Below the pieces are notes generated by a model that was not told the origin of the DNA, ran no database searches, and was given only the letters and a program-made list of their open reading frames with translations. A stretch of 64,000 bases of DNA from Amycolatopsis balhimycina FH 1894 (GTDB lineage Bacteria > Actinomycetota > Actinomycetes > Mycobacteriales > Pseudonocardiaceae), in the NCBI RefSeq assembly GCF_000384295.1, contig NZ_KB913037.1, forward strand, positions 8,247,533 through 8,311,532, written 5' to 3'. Below, in pieces: positions 31,658 through 40,215 of this stretch. A program made the position numbers and the translations under genes. The number at the start of each line of letters is the position of its first letter. Position 1 is the stretch's first letter.

Positions 31658-32423
31658 TCCTGCTCCTTGAAGAACGCGGGGCACATCCAGTGTGACGCTA
31701 TTGTGACCGAGGGTGAGAATTCACTGCTCCACTGTGGAGTCTATACACATCTCCTCCTTCAGGGAAATTTCCTCCCGCCGTGTTGCCCGTATCAAATGCG
31801 CACTCGCGACAGGGTGCCTTGACGAATCCTTGATCTGCGGGAGGATCTGCGGGAGGGGAAGTCACCGCAAGCCCGGAAATGGCGACAGCGGGCAACGCGG
31901 ATCTGCAAGTTGCACCCGGGTGGCCGGTTTGTGGTCTGTTCGGAGTAGCGGGCGGGGCGGCGTCCGGCAAAGTTCGCCTCCGGGCGGATCCGCGACGTCG
32001 TGAATGACTCTTTCCTGTCGTCGGACGCCATGAACGAGTCGTTCACGACATCCGGCCGGCTTCGCCGTCCGGTCGAGCCTGTGCAGACCCGGCGACGTCG
32101 TCCCCCGCCGGCCCGGTCCGGCGGGCGAGAGCCTGACAGTCCACAGTGGACTGAGCGCGATCGGCCCAGCCGTGGTTACGCCGACCGGCCCGGCCGGACC
32201 TGCCGAAAGGGTCGAATTCGACGATTTCACGAAACGCTCGCGCGGACAGCCGGTTACCCCTGGCCGAATTCCTGCTGACGGCCCTTGACGCCGGTGATCA
32301 AGGCGCTGATCATTCCCGACGGCCGACCTGGCTTTCGCATGCCCGCCCGCCCGGCGTTCCGACGCGAGGGTGGGCGAGCCGCCCCTCGACGATCCGCCGT
32401 ACAGGCGTCCCCAGGAGAACGAG
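31658..32423. other. Gene-free stretch between lsr2 and the PAP2 phosphatase gene
   Basis: 766 bases without a credible gene. It holds the lsr2 promoter region (lower GC, 31690-31800), two CCACWGTGGA words (31729, 32141), one imperfect copy of the intergenic palindrome (31997-32049), and the leader of the phosphatase gene. The overlapping open frames here do not resemble proteins. Confidence 0.6.
31997..32049. repeat. Palindromic intergenic repeat, copy 2 (diverged)
   Basis: Arms 31997-32014 and 32032-32049 pair with two mismatches around a 17-base loop. The left arm reads GTCGTGAATGACTCTTTC and the right arm GAACGAGTCGTTCACGAC. The sequence differs from the copies at 9424 and 36768 but keeps arm spacing and the GAATGACTC/GAGTC core. 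Confidence 0.7.
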
Positions 32424-34280
32424 TTGACACCGGACACATTGGACAGACGGAGCTTCCTGCGCCGGAGCGCGCTGGTCCCCGCCGTCATCGCCGCGCCCGC
32501 GTTGCTGGGCGTCCCCGCCTGGGCGGAGGAGGCGACGGCGTTCGTCGACACCTACCGCACCAACGTCCCGGCCAACCGGACGCCGGAGACCAACGCCGCG
32601 GTCCGGGCGCTGAGCGGGATGCAGCGGCTCTGGCGCACCGGGCCGTCGTGGGACACCGGGACCGTGCTCGACGCCGAGGTGCTGCGGGCGAACGTCCGCC
32701 ACGTCGTCGCCGTCACCCGGACGCGGAGCGCCGCCGAGGCGAAGCGGGCCTTCGTCTACGACCGGCAGCACCAGTCCTACGCCGCCATCGGCGGCCTCGG
32801 GCCCCTGTCCGACCTCTACCGCACCGGCGCCAAGGCCGTCACGAGCATCACCAGCGCGCCCGACGGCACCCCCGCGGCCAAGATCGACGACGCCGTCCCG
32901 GCGGACGCCCCCGCGGGCTCGGCGCTCGGTGCCGGCTCCTACGACTCCGAACTCGGCCTGGTGGCCAAGCTGGTCGACACGGTGCGTGGCACCTTCGCGT
33001 CGGGCAACCCCAGCAAGTACGCCTACCAGTACCCCCGCCCGTGGCGGCTGACCGCGGACAGCCGGGTCGCCGACACCGGCCGGGTCGACTCCCTGGGCTT
33101 CCCGGTCTACCGGTCCGACGTGATCGTCGCCCCGCAGCTGCTGCGGCAGCGCAACACGAGCCCGGTCGACGACGCCGGGTACCCGAGCGGCCACACCAAC
33201 GCCTTCCACCTGGCGTGCCTCGCGCTCGCCTACGCCGTGCCCGAGCGGTTCCAGGAGCTGGTGGCGCGGGCCTACGACCTGGCCGACACCCGGATCGTCG
33301 CCGGGATGCACTCCCCGGTCGACGTCATCGGCGGGCGGATCCTGGCCACGGCGCTGACCGCCGCGACGCTCGCGGACCCGGAGAACGCGACGCTCAAGGC
33401 GAGCGCGCGCGAACAGGCCCTGGCGTACTTCACCGCGAAGACCGGGACCACGGCCGACACGCTGTTCGCCCGCGCGCACGCCGGCCCGGACGAGTACACC
33501 GACCGCTGCGCCAACGCCGAGATGGTCGCCCGGCGGGCGACGTACGGGCTCCCGCGCCGTGGCCGGAACCTCCCGATGACCGTGCCGAAGGGCGCGGAAG
33601 TGCTGCTGGAGACCCGGCTCCCGTACCTGACCGCCGGGCAGCGGCGCGAGGTGCTGCGGACGACCGCGTTCCCCGCGGGCAACCCGCTGCTCGACGGCCC
33701 GGAGCAGTGGGGACGGCTGAACCTGTTCGCCGCCGCCGACGGCTACGGGGCCTTCGACGCCGGCGTCCGCGCCGAGCTGGACGCGGCCCGTGGCGGGTTC
33801 CACGCCAACGACAGCTGGCGCAACGACATCGGCGGCGACGGCGGGCTCGTCAAGGCGGGCAGCGGGACGCTGACGCTGCACGGCAACAACAGCTACCGCG
33901 GCGGCACGCGGCTGACGGCGGGCACGCTGGTCGCGGCGTCGCCGTGCGCGCTCGGCACCGGGGCCGTCGAGGTGACGGGCGGGGTCCTGCGGGTGTCCGG
34001 CCTGCGCGTGGGCGGCTACCGCCAAGCGGGCGGCACGCTGTCCGTGCGACCGGGCGCGGGCCCGGCGCTGGCGGTTTCCGGCACGGTCACCCTGGACCCG
34101 GGCAGCACACTGGAGATCCACCTGGACGGCTCGTGCCCCGTCTGGGAGATCCCGGTGCTGAGCGCCCGCCGAATCCAGGGGCGCTTCGCCGTCGTCAAGG
34201 CCGACCGCCCGGGCTTCCGGGTGGTTCCCCGTTACACCCCGACCGGCCTGTCCCTCCGAATCCTGCGGGAGTTCTCGTGA
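32424..34280 (+). CDS. Tat-exported PAP2-type acid phosphatase with autotransporter-like strand repeat (618 aa)
   Basis: A Tat signal, DRRSFLRRSALVPAVIAAPA, opens the protein and ends at about AWA. The phosphatase signature is complete: K-x6-RP in KYAYQYPRPW, PSGH in YPSGHTNAFH, and (S/T)R-x5-H-x3-D in TRIVAGMHSPVD. After the catalytic domain, at about residues 485-560, lies LVKAGSGTLTLHGNNSYRGG and GTLVAAS, which match the beta-strand repeat of autotransporter passenger domains, unusual for a Gram-positive protein. The start is taken as TTG at 32424, since AGGAG lies six bases before it. Its stop overlaps the GTG of the next secreted gene, so the two form an operon. It probably scavenges phosphate outside the cell. 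Confidence 0.85.
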   Translation: MTPDTLDRRSFLRRSALVPAVIAAPALLGVPAWAEEATAFVDTYRTNVPANRTPETNAAVRALSGMQRLWRTGPSWDTGTVLDAEVLRANVRHVVAVTRTRSAAEAKRAFVYDRQHQSYAAIGGLGPLSDLYRTGAKAVTSITSAPDGTPAAKIDDAVPADAPAGSALGAGSYDSELGLVAKLVDTVRGTFASGNPSKYAYQYPRPWRLTADSRVADTGRVDSLGFPVYRSDVIVAPQLLRQRNTSPVDDAGYPSGHTNAFHLACLALAYAVPERFQELVARAYDLADTRIVAGMHSPVDVIGGRILATALTAATLADPENATLKASAREQALAYFTAKTGTTADTLFARAHAGPDEYTDRCANAEMVARRATYGLPRRGRNLPMTVPKGAEVLLETRLPYLTAGQRREVLRTTAFPAGNPLLDGPEQWGRLNLFAAADGYGAFDAGVRAELDAARGGFHANDSWRNDIGGDGGLVKAGSGTLTLHGNNSYRGGTRLTAGTLVAASPCALGTGAVEVTGGVLRVSGLRVGGYRQAGGTLSVRPGAGPALAVSGTVTLDPGSTLEIHLDGSCPVWEIPVLSARRIQGRFAVVKADRPGFRVVPRYTPTGLSLRILREFS

Positions 34281-35602
34281 AGAAAAGCCTTGCCGTCCTG
34301 GCCGCCGTGGTCGCGGCGTGCGCGCTGGCCCCGGCCGTCGCGCACGCCGACGCCACCGACGGCGGCAGCTTCTCCGTGCTGAGCTACAACGTCGCCGGCC
34401 TGCCGGAGGCCATCAACAGTGCGCCGAAGCCGCGGGAGCCGGCCACGACGGCGATCGGGCAGCGGATCGGCGCGTACGACCTGGTGCACGTCGAGGAGGA
34501 CTTCAACTACCACGCCGCGCTCTACGCCGCCGACAACCACCCGTACCGCACGCCGACCAGCGGGGGCGCGGGGATCGGCAGCGGGCTGAACACGCTTTCT
34601 TCGCTGCCCTACGACACCGACGACTTCGAGCGCGCGCACTGGAAGTCCTGCCAGCTCGACTCGGGGGACTGCCTGACCCCCAAGGGCTTCACGTTCATGC
34701 GGCTCCGGCTCGCCGAAGGCGTCTACACCGACGTCTACAACCTGCACACCAACGCCGGGACCAACGACGGCGACGAGGCGTCCCGGGCGTCGAACCTGGC
34801 GCAGCTGACGGACTTCATCCGGACGCACTCGGCCGGGAACGCGGTCATCGTCATGGGCGACACCAACACGCGCTACACCCGCGCGGCCGACACGATCGCC
34901 CAGTTCGCCGGGGACAACGGCCTCACCGACGCCTGGGTGAAGCTCGTGCGCGGCGGGGTGGCGCCCGCGCCCGGCAGCCCCCCGCTGCTCTGCGACACGC
35001 AGGTCACGAACGACTGCGAGATCGTCGACAAGGTCCTTTACCGCGGCAGCAAGCTCGTTTCGCTCAATGCGACGGCGTACAACAACGAACACGCGAAGTT
35101 CCTCGACGACGCCGGCCGGATGCTGTCGGACCACGACCCGATCACGGTCCGGTTCGACTGGACGCGCAACCCGGCGCTGCGGCTGTCGGACCAGTACGGC
35201 GGCCCGCACGGTGACTACTACACCGACGTCGACGCCGTGCCGGCCGGTGCGCGCGTCCGGACGTGGTCGCTGCGCGCCGGTAACCGGATCGACCAGGTCG
35301 GCGTGACGCTGGAGAACGGCACGACCCTCGCGCACGGCGGATCCGGCGGGACGGCCTCGTCGCTGACGATGGGCAGCGGCGAGTACGTCACGACGGCGAC
35401 CTTGTGCCAGGGCAAGTACAGCGGCACCACGCGGATCTTCTCGGCCCGTTTCACCACCAACCTCGGGCGGGTGCTCGCGGGTGGCTCGGCGACGTCGGAC
35501 TGCGTGACGCGCACGGCCCCGGCCGGCTGGCAGATCGCGGGCTTCCACGGCCGCTCCGGCGACGAGCTCGACAAGGCCGGGTTCGTCTACACCCAGCGCT
35601 AG
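34277..35602 (+). CDS. Secreted endonuclease/exonuclease/phosphatase-fold protein with lectin-like C-terminus (441 aa)
   Basis: A Sec signal peptide (KKSLAVLAAVVAACALAPAVAHA) is followed by an EEP-fold hydrolase: SYNVAGLPE, HVEEDFNYH, NLHTNAG, VIVMGDTNTRY and SDHDPITVRF carry the metal-binding and catalytic residues of the sphingomyelinase C/DNase I superfamily. From about residue 300 to the end a jacalin-like beta-prism is likely (QYGGPHGDYYTDV, RTWSLRAGNRIDQVGVTLENG, WQIAGFHGRSGDELDKAGFVY). The start is GTG overlapping the upstream TGA (GTGA). Probable substrates are phospholipid head groups or nucleic acids, with the lectin-like part binding sugars. With the PAP2 enzyme it would release phosphate stepwise. 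Confidence 0.85.
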   Translation: MKKSLAVLAAVVAACALAPAVAHADATDGGSFSVLSYNVAGLPEAINSAPKPREPATTAIGQRIGAYDLVHVEEDFNYHAALYAADNHPYRTPTSGGAGIGSGLNTLSSLPYDTDDFERAHWKSCQLDSGDCLTPKGFTFMRLRLAEGVYTDVYNLHTNAGTNDGDEASRASNLAQLTDFIRTHSAGNAVIVMGDTNTRYTRAADTIAQFAGDNGLTDAWVKLVRGGVAPAPGSPPLLCDTQVTNDCEIVDKVLYRGSKLVSLNATAYNNEHAKFLDDAGRMLSDHDPITVRFDWTRNPALRLSDQYGGPHGDYYTDVDAVPAGARVRTWSLRAGNRIDQVGVTLENGTTLAHGGSGGTASSLTMGSGEYVTTATLCQGKYSGTTRIFSARFTTNLGRVLAGGSATSDCVTRTAPAGWQIAGFHGRSGDELDKAGFVYTQR

Positions 35603-35848
35603 CGATGACCGGGCGGTGGCGTTCCGCGCGCCACCGCCCGCCGCGCGGGCGACCAGTGACGTTGTTCACCGGCGAACCGGGGCGCCCTCGTTCCGCCGCA
35701 GGTCAGCGCCGATCTCTCGTAATCATTTCGACTCTTCGCCGTTCGTTACACCGTAGTGGTGTTGTCGACATCGAGATGAACAATCAGCACCCGTGTGTTC
35801 ACCTCGACGTCGACTGGAAGCCGTTGTGGCCGGTGAGGGGTGGGGCGA

Positions 35849-36730
35849 ATGCGAGAGTGGACGACAGGGGAGGCCCTGCCGGGTGGCCGCGCCGCCGTGC
35901 TGCCGGACCCGGCGCGCGCGATCGGCGTGCTCACCTCGACGCTGGCCACGCTCGGCAACAGCCGGACGCTCGACGCGATCGCGCAGGCGGCCGCCGCCGA
36001 GGGGCACACGGTCAAGCTGATGTCGCTCGGCAAGCCGACCCGGTCCGCGGTGACGCGGGCGTTCCGGCAGCTCGAGACGCAGGCCGTCGAAGGCTTGGTC
36101 GTCCTCGTCGAGGAATACGACCTGGACTGGCCCGGCATCGAGTTCCCGGCGGACGTGCCGGTGGTGGTGGTCGGTTCGAATCCCCGCGCCGGCTACCCGG
36201 CCGTCGACACCGACCAGGCGCAGGGTGCCACGCTGGCGACCGAGCACCTCTTGCGCTTGGGCCACGAAACCGTCTGGCACATCGCTGGGCCTACGGATTC
36301 GTTCGCGGCCGAAGGCCGGGAACAGGCCTGGCGCGCGACGCTGAACCGGTTCGACCGCCCGGTCCCGCTGCCGGTGGTGGGGGACTGGTCGACCGAATCC
36401 GGGTACACCGTGGGGCGGATGCTGTGCCACGACCCCGCGGTTACGGCGGTGTTCGCGGCGAACGACCAGATGGCGCTGGGCCTGCTGCGCGCACTCCACG
36501 AAGCCGGCCGTTCGGTCCCGGGCGAGGTCAGCGTGGCCGGTTTCGACGACATGCCCGAAGCGGCGAGCTTCTGGCCGCCACTGACGACGGTCCGGCAGTC
36601 GTTCTCCGAGCTGGGGCGCCGGGTGGTGCGGACGCTGCTCGACGAGACGGCGACGGGAATCCGGGCCGCGGCCGTCGATCCGGTGCCGGTGACATTGGTC
36701 GTGCGGGGCAGTACCGGCCCGCCGTGGTGA
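35849..36730 (+). CDS. LacI-type sugar-binding regulator lacking the DNA-binding domain (293 aa)
   Basis: From residue about 25 on this is the periplasmic-binding-protein-like domain of LacI/GalR regulators: AIGVLTSTLATLGNSRTLDAI, VVVVGSNPRAGYPAVDTDQ, LRLGHETVWHIAGP, TAVFAANDQMALGLLRAL and VAGFDDMPEAASFWPPLTTV. The usual 55-residue helix-turn-helix and hinge are missing, and no frame in the 250 bases upstream encodes one. ATG at 35849 has GAGGGGTGGGG before it; a GTG nine bases earlier is possible. It could be a truncated regulator, or a stand-alone sensor acting through another protein. There is no signal peptide, so it is not a transporter component. Confidence 0.8.
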   Translation: MREWTTGEALPGGRAAVLPDPARAIGVLTSTLATLGNSRTLDAIAQAAAAEGHTVKLMSLGKPTRSAVTRAFRQLETQAVEGLVVLVEEYDLDWPGIEFPADVPVVVVGSNPRAGYPAVDTDQAQGATLATEHLLRLGHETVWHIAGPTDSFAAEGREQAWRATLNRFDRPVPLPVVGDWSTESGYTVGRMLCHDPAVTAVFAANDQMALGLLRALHEAGRSVPGEVSVAGFDDMPEAASFWPPLTTVRQSFSELGRRVVRTLLDETATGIRAAAVDPVPVTLVVRGSTGPPW

Positions 36731-36767
36731 CCTGTGTCCGCGCCGGCGGCCGGCGGCGCGGGCGAAC

Positions 36768-36820
36768 GTCCTGAATGACTCATTCAGGACCTCGGAGGTC
36801 TTGAATGAGTCATTCAAGAC
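36768..36820. repeat. Palindromic intergenic repeat, copy 3
   Basis: Two successive 23-base palindromes, 36768-36790 and 36798-36820, each centred on TGAATGASTCATTCA, which can also pair with each other. It sits between the convergent sensor and P450 genes, as copy 1 sits between convergent genes, and is very close to copy 1 in sequence. Probable bidirectional terminator of a dispersed repeat family. Confidence 0.85.
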
Positions 36821-36873
36821 CTTGGGGCCGGGGCAGCGCCGGTTCGCCGCCGCGGTGATCCGCGCCCGGCCGG

Positions 36874-38064
36874 TCAGTTCCACGCCACCGGCAGGCGGTC
36901 GATGCCGTAGATCGGATGGGCGTGGCGGAACGGCAAGTCCTCCTCCGCCACGGCGAGCCTGAGCGCCGGTAGCCGCCGCAGCACCGTCGTGAGCGCGACC
37001 TCGAGTTCGAGGCGGGCCAGGTGGTGGCCGAGGCAGAGGTGCTCGCCGTGGCCGAAGGCCAGGTGGTGGTTGGGAGTGCGGCCGAGGTCGGGGTCGTCGG
37101 GAGCCGGGAACCGGCCGGGGTCGCGGTTGGCGATGTCCGCCGCGGCGATGACACCCTCGCCGGCGCGGATGGTCACCCCGCCGATCGGCACGTCGGCCGT
37201 CGCGACCCGGCGCCGTCCGGTGTGGGTGATCGTCAGCAGTCGCAGGAGCTCGTCGACGGCGGTGGCGGGCGGCCCGTCCGGGTGCCGGAACGCCTCGGCG
37301 TGCCGCGGGTTCCGGAGCAGGAAGGCCACCGACAGCGCGATCTGGTTGGCGGTGGTCTCGTGCCCGGCGACGAGCAGCAGGACGGCCATCGACACCGCCC
37401 CGGCCCGGTCGAGCCGGCCGGGTTCGACCTGCTGTGCGCTCAGCCTGCCGAGCAGGTCGTCGGCGGGATGGGCGCGCCGGCGCTGGAGGAGGCCGCCGAG
37501 GTAGCGGGCGAGGTCGGCCGTCGCGGCGCGATTGGCTTCGCCGGACGCGGAATCGTCGACCATCACGCGGGCGCGTTCTTCGAAGAACTCGTGGTCGCCG
37601 TAGGGCACGCCGAGCAGATCGGCGATGACCGTCGACGCCAGCGGCAGGGCGTAGGCCTGGACCAGGTCGGCGGGTCCGCGCCCGGCGGTGAGCCGGTCGA
37701 GCAGCCCGGTCGCGGTGCGCTCGACGGCGGGCCGGAGCGCGGCGATGCGGCGCGGGGTGAACTCGGTGATCAGCATGCGGCGCAGGCGGGTGTGCTCCGG
37801 GGCGTCCATGCTGATGAACGAGCCGGCCCCCCGCCGCCGCGCGCGGCCGGCCGGGCCGCGCGCGGGGTAGCCGGTCCGCGTGGGGTCGACGGAGAAGCGC
37901 CGGTCGGCGAGCACGGCGCGGACGTCGTCGTAGCGGGTGAGCAGCCACGGGGTGCTGCCGTCCCAGATCCGGACCCGGCTGATCGGCGCGTCGCGCTGCA
38001 CCTGTGCGAGCCGCGGCGGCGGGTCGTACGGGCAGTCACGGGGGAACGGGAACGGCTCGGTCAT
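36874..38064 (-). CDS. Cytochrome P450 (396 aa)
   Basis: A soluble bacterial P450. The oxygen-binding I helix reads LLVAGHETTAN, the K-helix E-x-x-R is VDELLRLL, and the haem loop is FGHGEHLCLGHHLAR with Cys344 as the thiolate ligand. Length and the FPFPRDCPYDPPPR start fit the CYP105/107-like class. ATG follows GAGGAGG. It overlaps the MarR gene's stop by four bases, so both come from one transcript. No ferredoxin gene is near, so electrons must come from shared partners. It would hydroxylate or epoxidise a small substrate; it may belong to neither large cluster. Confidence 0.93.
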   Translation of the reverse strand: MTEPFPFPRDCPYDPPPRLAQVQRDAPISRVRIWDGSTPWLLTRYDDVRAVLADRRFSVDPTRTGYPARGPAGRARRRGAGSFISMDAPEHTRLRRMLITEFTPRRIAALRPAVERTATGLLDRLTAGRGPADLVQAYALPLASTVIADLLGVPYGDHEFFEERARVMVDDSASGEANRAATADLARYLGGLLQRRRAHPADDLLGRLSAQQVEPGRLDRAGAVSMAVLLLVAGHETTANQIALSVAFLLRNPRHAEAFRHPDGPPATAVDELLRLLTITHTGRRRVATADVPIGGVTIRAGEGVIAAADIANRDPGRFPAPDDPDLGRTPNHHLAFGHGEHLCLGHHLARLELEVALTTVLRRLPALRLAVAEEDLPFRHAHPIYGIDRLPVAWN

Positions 38065-38528
38065 GCGTCCTCCTCGGCATGTTCGCGCTCCGACGGGCGC
38101 GGGGCCGTCTGGTCGGCGAGGCGTTCGAGCAGGGGAGCGGCCAGCCGCAGGAGCCCGGCCTCGGTTTCGGTGAGCTCGTCGAGCGCCGTGGCCAGCCATT
38201 CGTCGCGCTCACGCATGTCGGCCAGCAGTGCCGTCCTGCCCCGGCCGGTGAGGGCGAGCACGGCGCCGCGCCCGTCGTTCTCGTTGGGAGCCCGGGTGAT
38301 CAGCTCTTCGGCCTCGAGTTCGGCGAACACTTTGGTCAGTGCCTGAGGCCGTTGCCCGTCGGCGGCGGCGATTTCGCCGGGACTGCCGGTGCCGTGCCGG
38401 AACAGGTACCCCAGCACGCCGACCTTGGCCGGGCTCAGTGCGTGCGCCGAGCGGGCACCGCGCAGCCGCCGCGCCAGCCGCAGGACGCCGGAGCGCACCG
38501 CCCGGGCCGTGGCGAGATCATCATCCAT
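38061..38528 (-). CDS. MarR-family regulator (155 aa)
   Basis: A winged-helix MarR protein: SPAKVGVLGYLFRHGTGSPGEIAAADGQRPQALTKVFAELEAEELI is the DNA-binding part and RAPNENDGRGAVLALTGRGR is the wing. N- and C-terminal helices form the dimer interface. The ATG ending at 38528 is chosen since MDDDLATARAV is a typical start; a longer frame has no similarity. The gene is translationally coupled to the P450 (ATGA). An AT-rich inverted repeat spans its own start region, so autorepression is likely, with release by a small phenolic or drug-like ligand. Confidence 0.9.
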   Translation of the reverse strand: MDDDLATARAVRSGVLRLARRLRGARSAHALSPAKVGVLGYLFRHGTGSPGEIAAADGQRPQALTKVFAELEAEELITRAPNENDGRGAVLALTGRGRTALLADMRERDEWLATALDELTETEAGLLRLAAPLLERLADQTAPRPSEREHAEEDA

Positions 38529-38530
38529 GA

Positions 38531-38616
38531 TTAGTAATGTACTTAGTATTACCTCGATCGTCCAGTGTTGCGGGGGCACGTAAGTGGAAACTATGTAGTC
38601 AAGTATCTATTACTAA
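38531..38616. promoter_or_regulatory. AT-rich inverted repeat TTAGTAAT...ATTACTAA at the MarR promoter
   Basis: TTAGTAAT (38531-38538) and ATTACTAA (38609-38616) are exact complements 70 bases apart, in an unusually AT-rich patch for this genome. Between them lie TACTTAGTATTAC and ATGTAGTCAAGTAT, further half-site-like words. This is a good candidate for MarR operators that cover the promoter. Confidence 0.55.
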
Positions 38617-38665
38617 CTGGCGGACTCGGGGAGCGCAGCCGGTCGTGCCTGAGGGGACCATCGGC

Positions 38666-39550
38666 TCAGCGGAGCGCGACGTCCATCGAACGGGACGGGA
38701 CGGCGTCGAGCGCGGCGAGCGTGGCCGCGTCGAGCACGATGTCGCCGGCCGCGATGTTCTCCTCGAGATGCTCCGCGCTCGCGGTGCCCGGGATGAGGTG
38801 GGTGTTCGGGGCGTGGTGCAGCAGCCAGGCGAGGCCGATCTGGGCCGGCGTGCGGCCGAGGGCCCGCGCGGCGTGCCGGACCGCCGGCTCGTCGGTCACC
38901 ACCGGCAGACCGCGGAAGGCGCCGCCCAGTGGGAAGAACGGGACCCAGGCGATGTCCTCCGCGACGCAGAGCTCCAGCATGTCCTCGTCGTCGCGCCCGA
39001 TGAGGTTGTAGGCGTTCTGCACGCAGGCGATGCCGGCCGGGAGGGCCCGGCGCAGGACGTCGAGGGTGACGCTGCTGAGCCCGATCGCGCCGATCTTGCC
39101 CTCGTCGCGCAGGGCCGTCATCACCGCGAGCTGGTCGTCGAGGCCGACGAGCTGGTCGCCCTCGGCGAGCACGCCGGGCCGCCGGTCGGCGCGGCGCAGG
39201 TTCACCAGCGGGATCCGGTCGAGGCCGAGTGCCCGGAGGTTGTCCTCGACGCTCGCGCGGAGCTCTTCGGGCCGTTGCGCGAGGCGGAGCGGGATCGGGC
39301 CGCCGGGGTCGGGGTCCGCGCCGACCTTGCTCGCGACGAGGACGTCGTCCCCCGGCCGGATCGCCTGGCGGATGACCTCGTTGACGAAGCCGTTGCCGTA
39401 GAACTGGGCGGTGTCGACGTGGTCGACGCCGAGCTCGAACGCGCGGCGCAGGAGCGCGACGGCCGCGCCGGGGTCGCTGTGCAGGCTCTCGAGCCGCATG
39501 GCGCCGTACCCGACACGGGAGACGGTGCGGCCGGCCAGGGGAGAAGGCAT
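38666..39550 (-). CDS. Aldo/keto reductase (294 aa)
   Basis: A TIM-barrel NADPH oxidoreductase. Landmarks are SRVGYGAMRL, HVDTAQFYGNG with catalytic Asp and Tyr, LVASKVGAD with the Lys, IGAIGLSSVTLDVL, NAYNLIGRDDEDML and TPAQIGLAWLLHH, followed by the cofactor loop IPGTASAEHLEENIAA. Where many family members have a catalytic His the segment reads LVNLRRAD, as in a known actinobacterial subgroup. The ATG ending at 39550 gives a normal start; the longer frame upstream overlaps the operator. It diverges from a TetR gene, and two tandem palindromes lie between, so TetR repression with ligand release is likely. Confidence 0.9.
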   Translation of the reverse strand: MPSPLAGRTVSRVGYGAMRLESLHSDPGAAVALLRRAFELGVDHVDTAQFYGNGFVNEVIRQAIRPGDDVLVASKVGADPDPGGPIPLRLAQRPEELRASVEDNLRALGLDRIPLVNLRRADRRPGVLAEGDQLVGLDDQLAVMTALRDEGKIGAIGLSSVTLDVLRRALPAGIACVQNAYNLIGRDDEDMLELCVAEDIAWVPFFPLGGAFRGLPVVTDEPAVRHAARALGRTPAQIGLAWLLHHAPNTHLIPGTASAEHLEENIAAGDIVLDAATLAALDAVPSRSMDVALR

Positions 39551-39580
39551 GGTTGTCCCGCTTTCGTGCGATGATGGCGA

Positions 39581-39633
39581 AGCGGAGGAGCCTCCGCTAA
39601 CCCGAAGGTAGCACAACCGGAGGTGCCTCCGCT
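39581..39633. promoter_or_regulatory. Two tandem TetR operators between AKR and TetR genes
   Basis: AGCGGAGGAGCCTCCGCT (39581-39598) has perfect 8-base arms, and a near copy, ACCGGAGGTGCCTCCGCT (39616-39633), follows 17 bases later, about 3.5 helical turns centre to centre. The second copy contains the GGAGG that serves as ribosome site for the TetR gene, so the repressor could also affect its own translation start region. Confidence 0.75.
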
Positions 39634-40215
39634 TTGTCTTCGCCCGAATCCCCGGACCGCCCGGCCCGCTCCGACGCGCGCCGCAACCGCGAGAAGCTCA
39701 TCGCGGTCGCGCGGCGCGCCTTCGCGGCCGCCGACGGCACCGTCGCCCTCGAAGCGATCGCCCGCGACGCGGGGGTCGGGATCGGCACGCTCTACCGCCA
39801 CTTCCCGACGCGCGAGGCGCTGGTCGAGGCGGTGTACGCGGCCGAACTCGACGACGTCACGGCCGGCGCGCCGGCGCTGCTGGCCGAATTCCCGCCCGAG
39901 GTCGCGTTGCGCGCGTGGATGGATCGCTACGCGGCGTTCGTCGAGACGAAGCGGGGAATGGGCGACCTCTTCCGCGCGAGCGTGGCTTCGGGGCGCATCG
40001 CGACCCCGGCGACGCGCCGTCGCCTCACGGCCGCGGTCGGGTCGATTCTGGAGCGCGGGGCGCGCGCGGGCACGTTGCGGGCCGACGTCGACGCCGAGGA
40101 CGTCGTCCTGATGCTTCTCGGGATTTTCCTCGCCGCCGCGGATCGGGACGCGGAGCGGATCGGGCGGCAGCTCGATCTTGTTGTCGACGCCGTCCGCCCG
40201 AAACCACCGGAATGA
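39634..40215 (+). CDS. TetR-family repressor (193 aa)
   Basis: The N-terminal helix-turn-helix is RNREKLIAVARRAFAAADG, then VALEAIARDAGVGIGTLYRHFPTREALVEAVY; the rest is a mostly helical ligand domain ending RQLDLVVDAVRPKPPE. The likely start is TTG at 39634, with GGAGG ten bases before it. It is divergent from the aldo/keto reductase and shares two tandem palindromic operators with it, a standard regulator-target pair for detoxifying electrophilic or carbonyl compounds. Confidence 0.88.
   Translation: MSSPESPDRPARSDARRNREKLIAVARRAFAAADGTVALEAIARDAGVGIGTLYRHFPTREALVEAVYAAELDDVTAGAPALLAEFPPEVALRAWMDRYAAFVETKRGMGDLFRASVASGRIATPATRRRLTAAVGSILERGARAGTLRADVDAEDVVLMLLGIFLAAADRDAERIGRQLDLVVDAVRPKPPE

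Noticed and set aside
31792..32046. Small frames beginning MNDSF near the palindromic repeats
   Set aside because: The start is encoded by the repeat itself and similar starts arise at other copies, so they are repeat artefacts.
32285..34276. Plus-strand frame continuous with the EEP hydrolase that would give a 1105-residue fusion
   Set aside because: It overlaps the Tat-exported phosphatase in another frame, and the signal peptide at 34277 marks the true start.
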